Below, in pieces: positions 17,061 through 27,800 of a DNA stretch of 64,000 nucleotides (the stretch's first letter is position 1; every line of letters starts with the position of its first letter). Where the stretch lies: contig NZ_VMHK01000002.1 of assembly GCF_007559275.1 (NCBI RefSeq), positions 434,001 through 498,000 of the forward strand. Direction: 5' to 3'. The translations under genes were made by a program, and so were the position numbers. The notes beneath the pieces are model-generated. The model was not told the DNA's origin. It ran no database searches and saw only the letters and a list, made by a program, of their open reading frames with translations. Origin of the DNA: Bifidobacterium apousia (GTDB lineage: Bacteria > Actinomycetota > Actinomycetes > Actinomycetales > Bifidobacteriaceae).

Positions 17061-18578
17061 GTGGCAGTATCGAAACTGGATGAGGTCATCTCCCTGGCCA
17101 AGCGCCGAGGATTCGTCTTTCCCGCAGGGGAGATATACGGCGGGACGCGCTCGGCCTGGGACTATGGCCCCTTGGGCGTGGCCCTCAAGGACAACATCAA
17201 GCGTGAGTGGTGGCGGACCATGGTGGTCACCCGCGACGACGTGGTCGGCGTGGATACCTCGGTCATCCTGCCCACGGCGGTCTGGGAGGCCTCGGGCCAC
17301 GTGTCCGTCTTCAACGACCCCCTGATCGAGTGCCTGAACTGCCACAAGCGGCACCGGGCCGACACCCTGGAGGAGGCCTACGTCGAGAAGCACGGCCATG
17401 ATCCGGAAAACGGCCTCAAGGACATCCCCTGCCCGGACTGCGGCACCAAGGGCCAGTGGACCGAGCCGCGCGACTTCAACATGATGCTGCAGACCCACCT
17501 GGGACCCGTCCAGGACGAGAAGAGCCTGCACTACCTGCGTCCCGAGACCGCCCAGGGCATCTTCGTGGACTTCAAGTCCGTCATGGCGTCCTCCCGTTCC
17601 AAGCCTCCCTTCGGCATCGCCAATATGGGCAAGAGCTTCCGCAACGAGATCACACCCGGCAATTTCATCTTCCGCACCCGCGAGTTCGAGCAGATGGAGA
17701 TGGAGTTCTTCGTCCACCCCGGCACCGACGAGCAGTGGCATCAGTACTGGATCGACGCCAGGACCCGCTGGTACGTGGACCTGGGCGTCAAGCCCGAGAA
17801 CCTGCGCCACTACGAGCACCCCAAGGAGAAGCTGGCCCACTATTCCAAGCGGACCGTGGACATCGAGTACCGGTTCGGCTTCCAGGGCTCCGAGTGGGGC
17901 GAGCTGGAGGGCGTGGCCAACCGCACCGACTACGACCTCAAGGCCCATGCCGAGCACTCGGGCGAGGATCTGAGCTACTTCGACCAGGCCAGCGGGGAAC
18001 GCTACATCCCCTACGTGATCGAGCCCGCTGCCGGCCTGACGCGCTCGCTGATGGCCTTCCTGGTGGATGCCTATGACGTGGACGAGGCCCCCAACACCAA
18101 GGGCGGGGTCGACCGGCGCACCGTGCTGCGCCTGGATCCGAGGCTGGCCCCGGTCAAGGCAGCCGTCCTGCCCCTGTCCAAGAAGCCTGATCTGCAGCGG
18201 ATCGCCCATGACCTGGCTGCCGACCTGCGCCAGAACGAGTGGATGGTGGACTACGACGAGTCCGGCGCCATCGGCCGTCGCTACCGTCGTCAGGACGAGA
18301 TCGGTACACCCCTGTGCATCACCGTGGACTTCGACACCTTGGACGACAAGGCGGTCACCATCCGCAGCCGAGACTCCATGCAGCAGGATCGGGTGGCCCT
18401 GGACCAGGTGGAGGACTATGTGCGCCGGGTCGTCGGCGAGCGGCGGGTGCGCTACCCCATGGGGCCGTCTGACCTGACCGGAGCGCGTGCCGCTGACGGC
18501 TACACGGACCTGGCCAGCGAGCCGGGCACGGACGAGAGCGAACCCATCAAGGTGGCCGAGGCCGGTGGCCGGTACTGA
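17061..18578 (+). CDS. glyS: Glycyl-tRNA synthetase (single-chain, class II)
   Basis: Charges tRNA-Gly. Single-chain dimeric type found in actinobacteria, archaea and eukaryotes: [16 protein letters not shown], motif 2 region with [19 protein letters not shown], motif 3 near [15 protein letters not shown], and a C-terminal anticodon-binding domain from ~390. A zinc-ribbon-like pair of motifs CLNCHKRH and CPDCGTKG sits at ~93-132. 505 residues, normal. Start GTG 17061 with GAAGGTG upstream. Its 3' end overlaps the likely dusB start by 14 nt. Confidence 0.96.
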   Translation: MAVSKLDEVISLAKRRGFVFPAGEIYGGTRSAWDYGPLGVALKDNIKREWWRTMVVTRDDVVGVDTSVILPTAVWEASGHVSVFNDPLIECLNCHKRHRADTLEEAYVEKHGHDPENGLKDIPCPDCGTKGQWTEPRDFNMMLQTHLGPVQDEKSLHYLRPETAQGIFVDFKSVMASSRSKPPFGIANMGKSFRNEITPGNFIFRTREFEQMEMEFFVHPGTDEQWHQYWIDARTRWYVDLGVKPENLRHYEHPKEKLAHYSKRTVDIEYRFGFQGSEWGELEGVANRTDYDLKAHAEHSGEDLSYFDQASGERYIPYVIEPAAGLTRSLMAFLVDAYDVDEAPNTKGGVDRRTVLRLDPRLAPVKAAVLPLSKKPDLQRIAHDLAADLRQNEWMVDYDESGAIGRRYRRQDEIGTPLCITVDFDTLDDKAVTIRSRDSMQQDRVALDQVEDYVRRVVGERRVRYPMGPSDLTGARAADGYTDLASEPGTDESEPIKVAEAGGRY

Positions 18579-19743
18579 GACTGATCGCCCGACCCCGAAG
18601 GTTGCCCCGGTGCAGCTGGGCCCGATAACCGTGCCTGTGCCCGTCATGCTTTCGCCTATGGCGGGCGTGACCAACTGGCCCTTCCGCCTGCTCTGCCGGC
18701 AGTATGGTCCCGATGGACTGTATGTGGGGGAGATGGTGACGGCCCGGGCCCTGGTGGCGCGCAACCCCAAGGCCTTCCGTCTCTGTCGCTTCGCCCCGCA
18801 GGAGAAGGTGCGCTCCCTGCAGCTGTACGGGGTGGACCCGCAGATCATGGAACAGGCCACCCGGATGGTGGTTGATGCGGGCTGGGCCGATCATATCGAC
18901 ATGAACTTCGGCTGCCCGGTTCCCAAGGTCACCAGACACGGCGGCGGGTCCGCCCTGCCATGGAAGACCGACCTCTTCGCCGAACTGGTCCATCGGGTGG
19001 TCGCCGTCTGCTCGCCTGCCGGGATCCCCGTCACCGCAAAGATCCGTGTGGGCATCGACCACCAGCACGAGACCTTCCTGGAGGCGGCGCACATCGCCCA
19101 GGAGGAGGGATGCGCCGCCGTGACCCTGCACGCCAGAACCACGGCTGAGTACTATGGCGGCCATGCCGACTGGGACCGGATCGCCCAGCTGGTCCAGGCC
19201 GTTGATATCCCCGTCTTCGGCAACGGCGACATCTGGACCGCCGAGGATGCCTTGGCCATGTTCGCCCAGACCGGCTGCGCAGGCGTGGCCATCGGCCGGG
19301 GCTGCCAGGGCCGTCCCTGGCTCTTCGCCGACATCGCGGCGGCCCTGGCTGGCTCCCCGGAACGGCAGGAGCCCACCCTGGGCCAGGTGGGGGCCATCAT
19401 GGCCCGCCATGCCCGGCTTCTGGCCGAGTTCTACGACGGCGACGAGCGCATGGCTGTCCACGACATGCGCAAGCACGTGGCCTGGTATTTGAAGGGTTTC
19501 GCGGTTGGAGGCCAGGTGCGCCGCGACTTCATGGCCTGCGAGAGCCTGGAGGAGCTGGACCGCTGCATCGCCGATCTGGATCAGGACATGCCCTATCCAC
19601 GAGCCGTGGCCGGCAAGCCCCGTGGCCGGGTCCGCTATGCCAAGAAGGTCCGTCTTCCCTATGGCTGGCTGGATTCGCGGACCACCACCCATCAGGAGCG
19701 CGAGACGCTCTTCGGCAACGACCCCATGGACGCCTCCTACTGA
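18565..19743 (+). CDS. dusB: tRNA-dihydrouridine synthase
   Basis: FMN-dependent reduction of uridines in tRNA D-loops. TIM-barrel start [16 protein letters not shown], catalytic Cys in [39 protein letters not shown] and phosphate-binding [31 protein letters not shown] 18565 gives 392 residues starting just inside the glyS 3' end; the open frame extends further upstream but only within glyS. Probably co-transcribed with glyS. Which Dus subclass acts on which position is not certain; the annotation follows the DusB-like C-terminus. Confidence 0.9.
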   Translation: MAGTETDRPTPKVAPVQLGPITVPVPVMLSPMAGVTNWPFRLLCRQYGPDGLYVGEMVTARALVARNPKAFRLCRFAPQEKVRSLQLYGVDPQIMEQATRMVVDAGWADHIDMNFGCPVPKVTRHGGGSALPWKTDLFAELVHRVVAVCSPAGIPVTAKIRVGIDHQHETFLEAAHIAQEEGCAAVTLHARTTAEYYGGHADWDRIAQLVQAVDIPVFGNGDIWTAEDALAMFAQTGCAGVAIGRGCQGRPWLFADIAAALAGSPERQEPTLGQVGAIMARHARLLAEFYDGDERMAVHDMRKHVAWYLKGFAVGGQVRRDFMACESLEELDRCIADLDQDMPYPRAVAGKPRGRVRYAKKVRLPYGWLDSRTTTHQERETLFGNDPMDASY

Positions 19744-19974
19744 AGCCGGAAATATTCTCGTCACCAACCATGCGCATCCGGGTCTAGAATCAGGGTTTAG
19801 AATACGGACAGAACGGCGTGGAGGTTCTTTCGGAAGGCTGGGGCGGTTGGCTCTGACCTCCCGGACCCTAGGCCCACGGCCGTCAGGGAGGGTCGGAACG
19901 CCTGTGGGCAAATGCGTGTTGGCGTATACGACCTGCGCTAGAGTTGAGCGTAACGTGAGTGACGGGAGCATACT
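19744..19974 (+). promoter_or_regulatory. Intergenic region with candidate ftsZ promoters
   Basis: 231 nt without a gene. Two TAGAAT hexamers (19785-19790 and 19798-19803) and TAGAGT (19939-19944) fit actinobacterial -10 elements; the last predicts a start ~25 nt before ftsZ. -35 matches are weak. An imperfect inverted repeat (GACCTCCC ... GGGAGGGTC, ~19855-19895) lies between them. Multiple ftsZ promoters are common in actinobacteria, but these are predictions. Confidence 0.4.
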
Positions 19975-21147
19975 GTGAGCGAGATTGCCCAGAATGACAA
20001 TTTCAACGACAAGACCAACATCAAGGTCGTTGGTGTTGGTGGAGCCGGTGGCAATGCTGTCAATCGCATGATCGCCGAGGGTCTGCAGAATGTCGAGTTT
20101 GTTGCCATCAATACCGATGCCAAGGATCTCCTGCGCTCAGAAGCCGATGTGAAAATCTCTCTGTCGGATGCCAACAGCCGCGGCCTTGGGGCCGGGGCTG
20201 ATCCAGAGAAGGGCGCCAAGGCTGCCCAGGACCACCAGTCCGACATTGAAGAGGTTCTCAAGGGCGCCGACATGGTCTTCGTCACTGCAGGGGAGGGCGG
20301 CGGCACAGGCACTGGCGCCAGCCCACTGGTGGCGCGTGCAGCCCGTCAGCAAGGCGCGCTGACCATCGCCGTAGTCACCCGGCCGTTCACCTTTGAGGGA
20401 CCCAGGCGCTCCGCTTCCGCTGAATCGGGCATCGAGAACCTGCGCAAGGAGGTCGATGCCCTTATCGTTATCCCCAATGACCGGCTTCTGGACCTCTCGG
20501 ATCGCACAGTCTCGGTCATGGATGCCTTCAAGACCGCCGACACGGCCCTGCTGGCCGGCGTTCAGGGCATCACTGACCTGATCACCATGAACTCCTATAT
20601 TCACGTGGACTTCTCCGATGTCACCGCCATCTTGAAGGATGCAGGCACCGCCCTCTTCGGCATCGGCGCAGCCAGGGGCGAGGATCGAGCCACCCAGGCC
20701 GCCGAGATCGCCATCTCCTCCCCGCTCCTGGAGGAGAGCATCGAGGGTGCCCACGGGGCCCTGATCAACGTGGCCGGCCCCACCGACCTGAGCATGCAGG
20801 AGGCATCTGCCGCCGCCCAGCTGGTTCAGGATGCCATCCACCCCGAGGCGCAGATCATCTGGGGCCTGGCCTTGGACGACGCCTACGGGGACGAGGTGCG
20901 GGTCACGGTCATCGCCGCCGGATTCGATCCCACACCAAAGAAGGACGAAACCCCGGCCCCTGCAGTGGACACGACCACCACGCCGGCAGCGGCCGCCCCG
21001 GTCCAGCAGCCCCAGCAGCCGCTGACGACCCCTTCCGCCCAGGCGGAGTCAGATGAGACTTCCGAACACGATGTGGTGCCCCCCGCCTCCGGCGACGACG
21101 GCACCTCCGACCCGGGATATCTGGATATCCCTGACTTTCTGCGGTAA
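19975..21147 (+). CDS. ftsZ: Cell division protein FtsZ
   Basis: Tubulin-like GTPase that forms the division ring. IKVVGVGGAGGNAVNRMI, tubulin signature GGGTGTGASPLVA, synergy-loop region and a variable acidic/Pro/Ala/Gln linker (~320-375) ending in the conserved tail DIPDFLR. 390 residues. Start GTG 19975 with GGGA upstream. In many actinobacteria ftsZ directly follows ftsQ; here it lies ~42 kb from ftsQ and leads a separate ftsZ-sepF-yggT-wag31 group. Confidence 0.97.
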   Translation: MSEIAQNDNFNDKTNIKVVGVGGAGGNAVNRMIAEGLQNVEFVAINTDAKDLLRSEADVKISLSDANSRGLGAGADPEKGAKAAQDHQSDIEEVLKGADMVFVTAGEGGGTGTGASPLVARAARQQGALTIAVVTRPFTFEGPRRSASAESGIENLRKEVDALIVIPNDRLLDLSDRTVSVMDAFKTADTALLAGVQGITDLITMNSYIHVDFSDVTAILKDAGTALFGIGAARGEDRATQAAEIAISSPLLEESIEGAHGALINVAGPTDLSMQEASAAAQLVQDAIHPEAQIIWGLALDDAYGDEVRVTVIAAGFDPTPKKDETPAPAVDTTTTPAAAAPVQQPQQPLTTPSAQAESDETSEHDVVPPASGDDGTSDPGYLDIPDFLR

Positions 21148-21165
21148 TCAGGCGAAGGAGCAGGT

Positions 21166-21633
21166 ATGGCAGGATTGATGAAGAACGCAATGTCCTTTTT
21201 CGGCATGTCGGACGTCGTAGACGACGATGACGACGACCTGGCCGACGATGACGAGGCCCGCGATGGCTTCGACACCGATCACTCTGTGACTCCCATGGCT
21301 CCGCAATCCACGTCCAGCAGCCAGGAGGCCGAGTCCACGCCCTTCCAGAGCCGGATCAACCGCATCACCACCATCCATCCCAAGTCCTATGAGGATGCCC
21401 AGATGGTCGGCAGGGCCCTGCGGGACGGAGTGCCGGTGGTCCTCAACCTGACTGGCGTGTCCGAGTCGGTGGCCTACAGGATCGTCGACTTCTCGGCAGG
21501 CGTGGTCTTCGGGGTACGCGGGTCCATCGAGCGGGTCACTCCCAGGGTCTTTCTGCTCAGTCCTGCGCAGGTCAACATCAAGGTGGAGGAGCCCGAGTCA
21601 GGCTCTTCGGCCAAGGGGCTTTTCGCCCAGTGA
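21166..21633 (+). CDS. sepF: Cell division protein SepF
   Basis: Membrane-binding partner that tethers FtsZ and is essential in FtsA-lacking actinobacteria. N-terminal amphipathic helix (MAGLMKNAMSFFGM), a strongly acidic linker with a run of Asp residues, then the globular SepF core (~68-140) with RITTIHPKSYEDAQ, VVLNLTGV and RIVDFSAGVVFG. 155 residues. AAGGAG 6 nt before ATG; 18 nt after ftsZ. No ftsA is present in the window, consistent with SepF as the anchor. Confidence 0.93.
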   Translation: MAGLMKNAMSFFGMSDVVDDDDDDLADDDEARDGFDTDHSVTPMAPQSTSSSQEAESTPFQSRINRITTIHPKSYEDAQMVGRALRDGVPVVLNLTGVSESVAYRIVDFSAGVVFGVRGSIERVTPRVFLLSPAQVNIKVEEPESGSSAKGLFAQ

Positions 21634-21674
21634 GCGATGCCCTGGCAGCCGTGGCTGCAGGAGCCTAGAGACGC

Positions 21675-21959
21675 ATGCTTCTTCTTTTTATTCGATATCT
21701 GATAGACATCTGCATTGAGACCTACCTGCTGATCCTCTTCGTGCGGATGATTCTGGACTGGGTTCTGGTTCTGTCGCCTCGCTGGTACCCTCGTGGCTTC
21801 GTGGCCTCGCTCATTCGGGTCATCTATGCCTTGACTGAGCCGCCCCTGCGCTGGCTGCGCCGGTACATTCCGCCTCTGCCCATGGGCAGGATCCAGCTTG
21901 ATGTCTCCTTCATGGTGCTCTACGCGGCCCTGATCATCATCCAGGTGCTGTTGGGGTAA
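21675..21959 (+). CDS. YggT-family membrane protein
   Basis: 94-residue protein with two hydrophobic segments (~2-27 and ~68-94) around a conserved basic loop (PRWYPRG, LTEPPLRWLRRYIPP). The family is conserved next to sepF/divIVA in Gram-positive bacteria; the biochemical role is poorly defined. AGGAG lies ~10 nt before the ATG. Position between sepF and wag31 suggests an envelope or division role (inference). Confidence 0.85.
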   Translation: MLLLFIRYLIDICIETYLLILFVRMILDWVLVLSPRWYPRGFVASLIRVIYALTEPPLRWLRRYIPPLPMGRIQLDVSFMVLYAALIIIQVLLG

Positions 21960-22050
21960 GAGCAAGAACGCGGATACGGCAGACTCCGTGCTAGCATGCA
22001 GTAAGAGAACACAATCGGGCTGGTTGGCCTGAAGCGAGGTGGAGAAACAT

Positions 22051-23358
22051 ATGGCTCTATTGACGCCTAATGACATAAGGGAGCATACCTTCCAGACAGT
22101 GCGGTTTAAGGAAGGCTACGACGTCGACGAGGTCGACGACTTCCTGGATCAGGTCACCGATACGGTTGAAGCTCTGGGTAAGCAGGCCATGCAAGGCAAC
22201 GCCGCTTCCACCCAGTCCCTGGGTACCGATGTGGCCTCGCTGAACTCGAAGATTTCCGACCTGACGGCTCAGGTCGAATCCCTGCAGAAGGAGAACCGGG
22301 ATCTGAAGCAGCAGGCCCAGGGGTCCGCCGCCCAACAGCCTGCCGTGGATGCCCAGACCAAGCGACTGCTGGCCGAGTCCCAGAGCCAGGTCAAGACCCT
22401 GGCCTCCCAGAACGACCAGCTCAAGCGTCAGGTCGAGCAGCTCAACTCCCAAATCGACCAGCTTACCGCCCAGGCCGCCGCGGGCAACAACACCCAGGCG
22501 CTGACCAACCAGCTGACGGCCATGCAAAAGGAGCGCGACCAGGCCCGCCAGCAGGTCCAGGCTCTGACCAACCAGCTCAATGCCTCCCAGCAGGGCATGG
22601 CCACGGCCCGTCAGCAGGTCACCCAGGCCCAGAAGGCTTCTCAAGAGCAGCAACAGCGCACCGAGCAGCTGAACAAGGAGCTGGAAGAGTCCCGCAAGCG
22701 CGAGGAGCAGCTGCGTCAGCAGGTCTCTAAGGCCGAGCCCTCCACCGAAACGGGCAGCCTGCAGCGGATCGCGGGCGCTGGCGCCGAGGCCAGCAGCGAA
22801 CCCGAGAGGGCCACCGCCATGCTCACCCTGGCCATGCAACTGCACGACCAGTACGTCGACAAGGGCAAGGCCAATGCCTCCCAGCTGGTGGCCGAGGGCC
22901 ACGCCCAGCACGACGACATCGTCAAGAAGGCGGAGGATTACTCCAAGAGGACGCGCGCCGAGGTGGACGAGTACTCCAAGCGAGTCCACTCCGAGGCCGA
23001 TGGCTACTCACAGCGTGTACGCTCCCAGGCTGACGAGTACTCGGTCAAGACCCGTTCCGATGCCGACGCCTATTCCAAGCGCCAGCACAGCCAGGCCGAC
23101 GAGTACGAGACCCAGGTGCAGACCCGGGCCCAGGAGTACGACAAGAACACCCGCGACAGCGCCGACCGCTATGCCGCCGATGTCAAGAACAAGCTCATGG
23201 ATCAGTCCAAGGTCCTGGAGGAGAACATCCAGGGTCTCAAGCAGTTCGAGGCGGGCTACCGCAGCAAGCTGACCGAGTTCCTCAACCAGCTCATCAACCA
23301 GATCTCGGACACCAGCAATTACCAGTCCATGGAAAAGAAGTCCGAACAGGCCCACTGA
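22051..23358 (+). CDS. wag31: Polar growth protein Wag31/DivIVA
   Basis: Coiled-coil protein that marks negatively curved membrane and directs polar wall synthesis. N-terminal DivIVA domain LLTPNDIREHTFQTVRF then KEGYDVDEVDDFLDQV; a long Gln-rich coiled coil (~60-230) with a linker around 230-260; and a C-terminal zone of eight tandem 11-residue repeats beginning with Tyr (residues 297-384). 435 residues. Start ATG 22051 after GAGGTGGAG; ATG 22039 upstream lies inside the ribosome site. A -10 TAGCAT lies ~60 nt upstream. Confidence 0.92.
   Translation: MALLTPNDIREHTFQTVRFKEGYDVDEVDDFLDQVTDTVEALGKQAMQGNAASTQSLGTDVASLNSKISDLTAQVESLQKENRDLKQQAQGSAAQQPAVDAQTKRLLAESQSQVKTLASQNDQLKRQVEQLNSQIDQLTAQAAAGNNTQALTNQLTAMQKERDQARQQVQALTNQLNASQQGMATARQQVTQAQKASQEQQQRTEQLNKELEESRKREEQLRQQVSKAEPSTETGSLQRIAGAGAEASSEPERATAMLTLAMQLHDQYVDKGKANASQLVAEGHAQHDDIVKKAEDYSKRTRAEVDEYSKRVHSEADGYSQRVRSQADEYSVKTRSDADAYSKRQHSQADEYETQVQTRAQEYDKNTRDSADRYAADVKNKLMDQSKVLEENIQGLKQFEAGYRSKLTEFLNQLINQISDTSNYQSMEKKSEQAH
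22939..23202 (+). repeat. Eight tandem 33-bp repeats encoding YxxxxRxxADE hendecads
   Basis: Within wag31, units of 11 codons start with Tyr at 22939, 22972, 23005, 23038, 23071, 23104, 23137 and 23170 (e.g. YSKRVHSEADG, YSQRVRSQADE, YSKRQHSQADE). Period is exactly 33 bp with no slip; copies are diverged at DNA level. A hendecad period favours a straight or right-handed coiled coil. Confidence 0.85.
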
Positions 23359-23370
23359 TTCCATCCGGCA

Positions 23371-23901
23371 ATGACCAAGAACACATACAAGAGACGGCTG
23401 CGCGGGCGCGTGGCCGTCTTCGTCGCTCTGGCGGCAGTGGCTATAGCCCTGGATCAGGTGACCAAGGCCTTGGCCTTGGCCCGGCTGGGCAACGGGGTCA
23501 GTGTGGCTCTGCCGGGGCCCCTGCACGGTCTGCGACTGGTGCGCAACCCCGGGGCTTCTCTGGGATTGGGGTCAGGGAGTACCTGGGTCATATCCCTGAT
23601 CGCCCTGGCCGCCTGCCTGCTCATCATTGTTCTGGCTCTGCGCACCACCTCCATGGTCTGGACCCTGGCCCTGTCCCTGGCCTTTGCCGGGGCGGCAGGC
23701 AATCTGATCGACCGGGTGGCCTATGCATCAGGCTTTCTTGACGGTGCCGTGGTCGACTTTCTGGACTACGGCTGGTCGGTGGGCAATGTGGCCGACATCT
23801 ATCTGACTCTGGCCGGTGTTGTCGTGGTGGTGCTCATTGCCTGCAATGTGCGCTTCAGCGGCAGGCCCCAAACCACAGAACACGGGGGAGCGGCCAAGTG
23901 A
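23371..23901 (+). CDS. lspA: Lipoprotein signal peptidase (signal peptidase II)
   Basis: Aspartic membrane protease that removes lipoprotein signal peptides. Four hydrophobic segments; catalytic Asp motifs GAAGNLIDRV and VDFLDY...GNVADIYL, plus the conserved VRNPGASLG loop. 176 residues. No Shine-Dalgarno is evident before ATG 23371, only 12 nt after wag31, so translation may be coupled or weak. It overlaps the next gene by 4 nt (GTGA). Confidence 0.93.
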   Translation: MTKNTYKRRLRGRVAVFVALAAVAIALDQVTKALALARLGNGVSVALPGPLHGLRLVRNPGASLGLGSGSTWVISLIALAACLLIIVLALRTTSMVWTLALSLAFAGAAGNLIDRVAYASGFLDGAVVDFLDYGWSVGNVADIYLTLAGVVVVVLIACNVRFSGRPQTTEHGGAAK

Positions 23902-24827
23902 CCCGGCTTCTTCCCGCGCCGGATGCCCTGGTGGGTCGGCGCCTGGATATGGCCCTGTCCAAGATGCTGGGCCTGTCCAGGGCCAAGGCCAGCGATCTGG
24001 TGGCCCGGGGCCATGTGCGGATCATGGGCCGTCGGGTGAATAAGGCCACCACCCTGATGAGCGGCGATCTGATAGAGCTGGACGAGCCCGAACCGGCCAA
24101 GCAGGTGGAGCCCGTGGCCGAGGACATGCCCGTGGTCTATGAGGACGAGGACGTGGTCGTCGTCGACAAGCCAGTGGGGGTGGCAGCACATCCCTCCATC
24201 GGCTGGACTGGACCAACCGTTCTGGGCAGCCTCCTGCAGCGGGGCACCCACATCACCTCCATGGGTGCCCAGGGCCGTCAGGGCATCGTCTCCCGCCTGG
24301 ACGCAGGCACCAGCGGCCTTATGCTGGTCTGCAAGTCCGATCTGGCCTACAAGGAGATGCGCCGGCAGTTCGCCCGGCATGAGGTGGTCAAGATCTACCA
24401 CGCCCTGGTTCAGGGCAATCTTTCCGAGGACAAGGCCACCATCGAGGCCCCCATCGGACGGGCCCGGGTCTCGGACTTTCGCTTCACCGTCACCCCCGCA
24501 GGCAAAGAGGCCATCACCCACTGGGACGTACTGGAGCGCTTCGGCTCGGCCACCCTGGTCAGCGTCAATCTGGAGACCGGGCGCACCCATCAGATACGCG
24601 TGCACTTCTCTTCCATAGGCCATCCCCTGGTGGGCGACCACATGTATGGGGCCAACCCCGACCTGGCGGACAGGCTGGGCCTGAAGCGGCAGTGGCTGCA
24701 CGCCATGCGCCTGGAATTCCGCCATCCCCGCACCAAGATCTGGACCAAGGTGGTCTCCTCCTATCCGGCTGACCTGCGCCGCTCCCTGCAGATCGAACGC
24801 CAGAGCGCCACTGGTATACGCAGCTAG
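23898..24827 (+). CDS. RluD-family RNA pseudouridine synthase
   Basis: Isomerises uridine to pseudouridine in rRNA. N-terminal S4 RNA-binding domain (RLDMALSKMLGLSRAKASDL), then the catalytic core with Asp in GIVSRLDAGTSGLML, VVDKPVGVAAHP, and the C-terminal ETGRTHQIRVHF motif. 309 residues. GTG start overlaps the lspA stop; GGGGGAG upstream. The lspA-rluD pairing is widespread. The exact target position is not deducible. Confidence 0.92.
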   Translation: MTRLLPAPDALVGRRLDMALSKMLGLSRAKASDLVARGHVRIMGRRVNKATTLMSGDLIELDEPEPAKQVEPVAEDMPVVYEDEDVVVVDKPVGVAAHPSIGWTGPTVLGSLLQRGTHITSMGAQGRQGIVSRLDAGTSGLMLVCKSDLAYKEMRRQFARHEVVKIYHALVQGNLSEDKATIEAPIGRARVSDFRFTVTPAGKEAITHWDVLERFGSATLVSVNLETGRTHQIRVHFSSIGHPLVGDHMYGANPDLADRLGLKRQWLHAMRLEFRHPRTKIWTKVVSSYPADLRRSLQIERQSATGIRS

Positions 24828-24858
24828 CGGACTCCGGCGATTCGGCCAGGGTCCTGGG

Positions 24859-24864
24859 TAAGTT
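24859..24864 (+). promoter_or_regulatory. Candidate -10 before dnaE (possible leaderless start)
   Basis: TAAGTT ends 6 nt before ATG 24871. The intervening GGAGAT could mimic a ribosome site, but a 2-nt gap to ATG is too short to work well. Confidence 0.35.
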
Positions 24865-24870
24865 GGAGAT

Positions 24871-27800
24871 ATGTCCTCAACCCGGTCAGACTTCGTTCAC
24901 CTTCACACCCATACCCACTATTCCACCCTGGACGGGGCCAGCAGGATCCCCGACCTGGTTGCCGAGGTGGGGCGGCTGGGGCAGCCGGCTGTGGCCATCA
25001 CCGACCACGGCAACATGCACGGGGCCTACGAGCTCTGGCGCACGGCTGTGGATGCCGACATCAAGCCCATCATCGGCATCGAGGCCTACGTGACCCCTGA
25101 GACTGCCCGCCAGGACAAGAGCCGGGTCCACTGGGGAACCGACGAGCAGCGTTCTGACGATGTCTCCGGCGGCGGCTTCATCACCCACATGACCCTCTGG
25201 GCCAGCGACGACACTGGTCTGGTCAACCTGATCAAGGCCTCCTCGGTGGCCAACCTGGAGGGCCTGGTCGGCAAATGGCCCCGCATGGACAAGGACCTGC
25301 TGTCCACCTACCACCAGGGGGTCATCGCCACCACCGGCTGCCCCTCGGGCATCGTCCAGACCAGGCTGAGGCTGGGCCAGTTCGACGAGGCCCTGCGTGC
25401 CGCAGGTGAGTTCCAGGACATCTTCGGCAAGGAGAACTACTACGTGGAGCTGATGGACCACGGGCTGGAGATCGAGCATCGGGTGACCAAGGAACTGCTG
25501 GAGATCGCCCGTCGTCTGGATGCCCCCCTGGTGGCCACCAACGACTCGCACTATGTGCGCAAGGAGGACGCCTCGGCCCAGGATGCCCTGCTCTGCATCA
25601 ACTCGGGGTCCCGGCTGACCGACCCCGGCCGCTTCAAGTTCGACGGCACCGGCTACTACATCCGCTCGGCCCAGGAGATGCGCGAGATCTTCAAGGAGTT
25701 CCCCGAAGCCTGCGACAACACCCTGGAGATCGCGGAACGCTGCAACGTCATGTTCGACGACCACGAGGACGGGGCCTTCATGCCCCGCTTCGACTGCCCG
25801 GAGGGCTGGGACGAGACCTCCCTCTTCCTGAAGAAGGTGGACGAGGGACTCAAGAACCGCTATCCGGATGGGGTGCCCGAAGAGGTCTCCCACCAGGCCG
25901 ACTACGAGTGCGGGGTCATCTGCCAGATGCAGTTCACCGGATACTTCCTGGTGGTGGCCGATTACATCAACTGGGCCAAGCAGCATGGCATCATGGTGGG
26001 GCCGGGCCGTGGATCGGCGGCAGGATCCATGGTGGCCTACGCCATGGGCATCACCGAGCTGGACCCGCTCAAGCACGGGCTGATCTTCGAGCGCTTCCTC
26101 AACCCCGAGCGCGTCTCCCTGCCCGATATCGACGTGGACTTCGACCCCGAGGGGCGCATGAAGGTCCTGGACTACGTGGGCCGCAAGTACGGCTCCGACA
26201 AGGTGGCCCAGTGCGTGACCTACGGCACCATCAAGACCAAGCAGGCCCTGAAGGACTCGGCCAGGATCATGGACTACGAGTACTCGGTGGGCGACCAGGT
26301 CACCAAGGCCCTGCCGCCCACGGTCAACGGGAAGGACATGAGCCTCAAGGAGATCTTCGATCCCCAGTCCAAGCGCTACCCGGAGGCCAAGGAGTTCCGC
26401 GATCTGTACGAGTCCAACCCGGACGTCAAGCGGATCACCGAGGAGGCCAAGGGCATCGAGGGCATCATCCGCCAGACCGGCGTGCACGCCTGCGCCACCA
26501 TCATGGCCTCCAACCCCATCACCAACACCTCGCCCTTGATGGAGCGCACCGACGGCACGGTGACCACCACTTTCGAGTACCACACCTGCGAGACCTTGGG
26601 GCTGGTCAAGATGGACTTCCTGGGGCTGTCCAACCTGACGGTTATCAGGGACACGGTCACCAACATCAAGCGCAATGGCAAGGAGCCCATCAGCATCGAG
26701 AAGGTCCCCCTGGACGACAAGGAGACCTATCAGCTGCTGTCCCGGGGCGACACCCTGGGCGTCTTCCAGCTCGATGGCGACGGGATGCGATCCCTGCTGC
26801 GCATGCTCAAGCCCGATAACTTCAACGACATATCCGCCCTGATCGCCCTCTACCGACCGGGGCCCATGGATATGAACTCGCATATCAACTATGCCAAACG
26901 CAAGAACGGGCAGCAGAAGATCGAGCCCATTCATCCGGAGGTAGCCAAGCCCCTGGCGGGCGTGCTTGACGAGACCTATGGTCTGATCGTCTACCAGGAG
27001 CAGGTCCAGTCGGCAGCCCGGATTCTGGCTGGATACTCGCTGGGCCGAGCTGATGTGCTGAGAAGGGCCATGGGCAAGAAAAAGCCCGATGTCCTGGCCA
27101 AGGAACAGGTGCCCTTCTTCCAGGGCATGAAGGAGCACGGCTACTCCCAGGAGGCTGCCCAAGCGGTCTGGGACGTCCTGGTGCCCTTCTCCGGCTACGC
27201 CTTCAACAAGGCTCACTCTGCGGCCTACGCCCTGATCGCATACTGGACCGCCTACCTGAAGACCCACTATCCGGTGGAGTTCATGGCCGCTCTGCTGCAG
27301 AACGAGAAGACGAACAAGGACAAGACCGCCCTCTACCTGGGTGAGGCCAGAAGGATGGGCATCCGCATCCTGGCGCCTGACATCAACGAGTCTGTGGCCG
27401 AGTACTCCGCTGTCGGCGACGTGGTCCGCTTCGGCCTGGGCGCTATCCGCAATGTGGGCGACAAGGTGGTGGCGGACATCATCAAGGAGCGCCAGGGGCC
27501 ACGCGGCAAGTATGTCAACTTCATGGACTTCGTCAAGCGGGTGCCCATGGAGGTGCTCAACAAGCGAACCGTGGAATCCCTGATCAAGGGCGGCGCCTTC
27601 GACGGCATCGATCCCAACAGAAGGGCCCTCTTCCAGATTCATGACGAGGCCGTCGACCAGGTCATGCCCATCAAGCGCAAGCAGGCCGAGGGTCAGTTCG
27701 ATCTCTTCGCTGACCCCGATGACGACGTGCCCCAGCAGGATGCCTTGGGCGACGCCCAGGTGACCGTCCCTGACATCGACGAGTGGGACAAGTCCACCAA

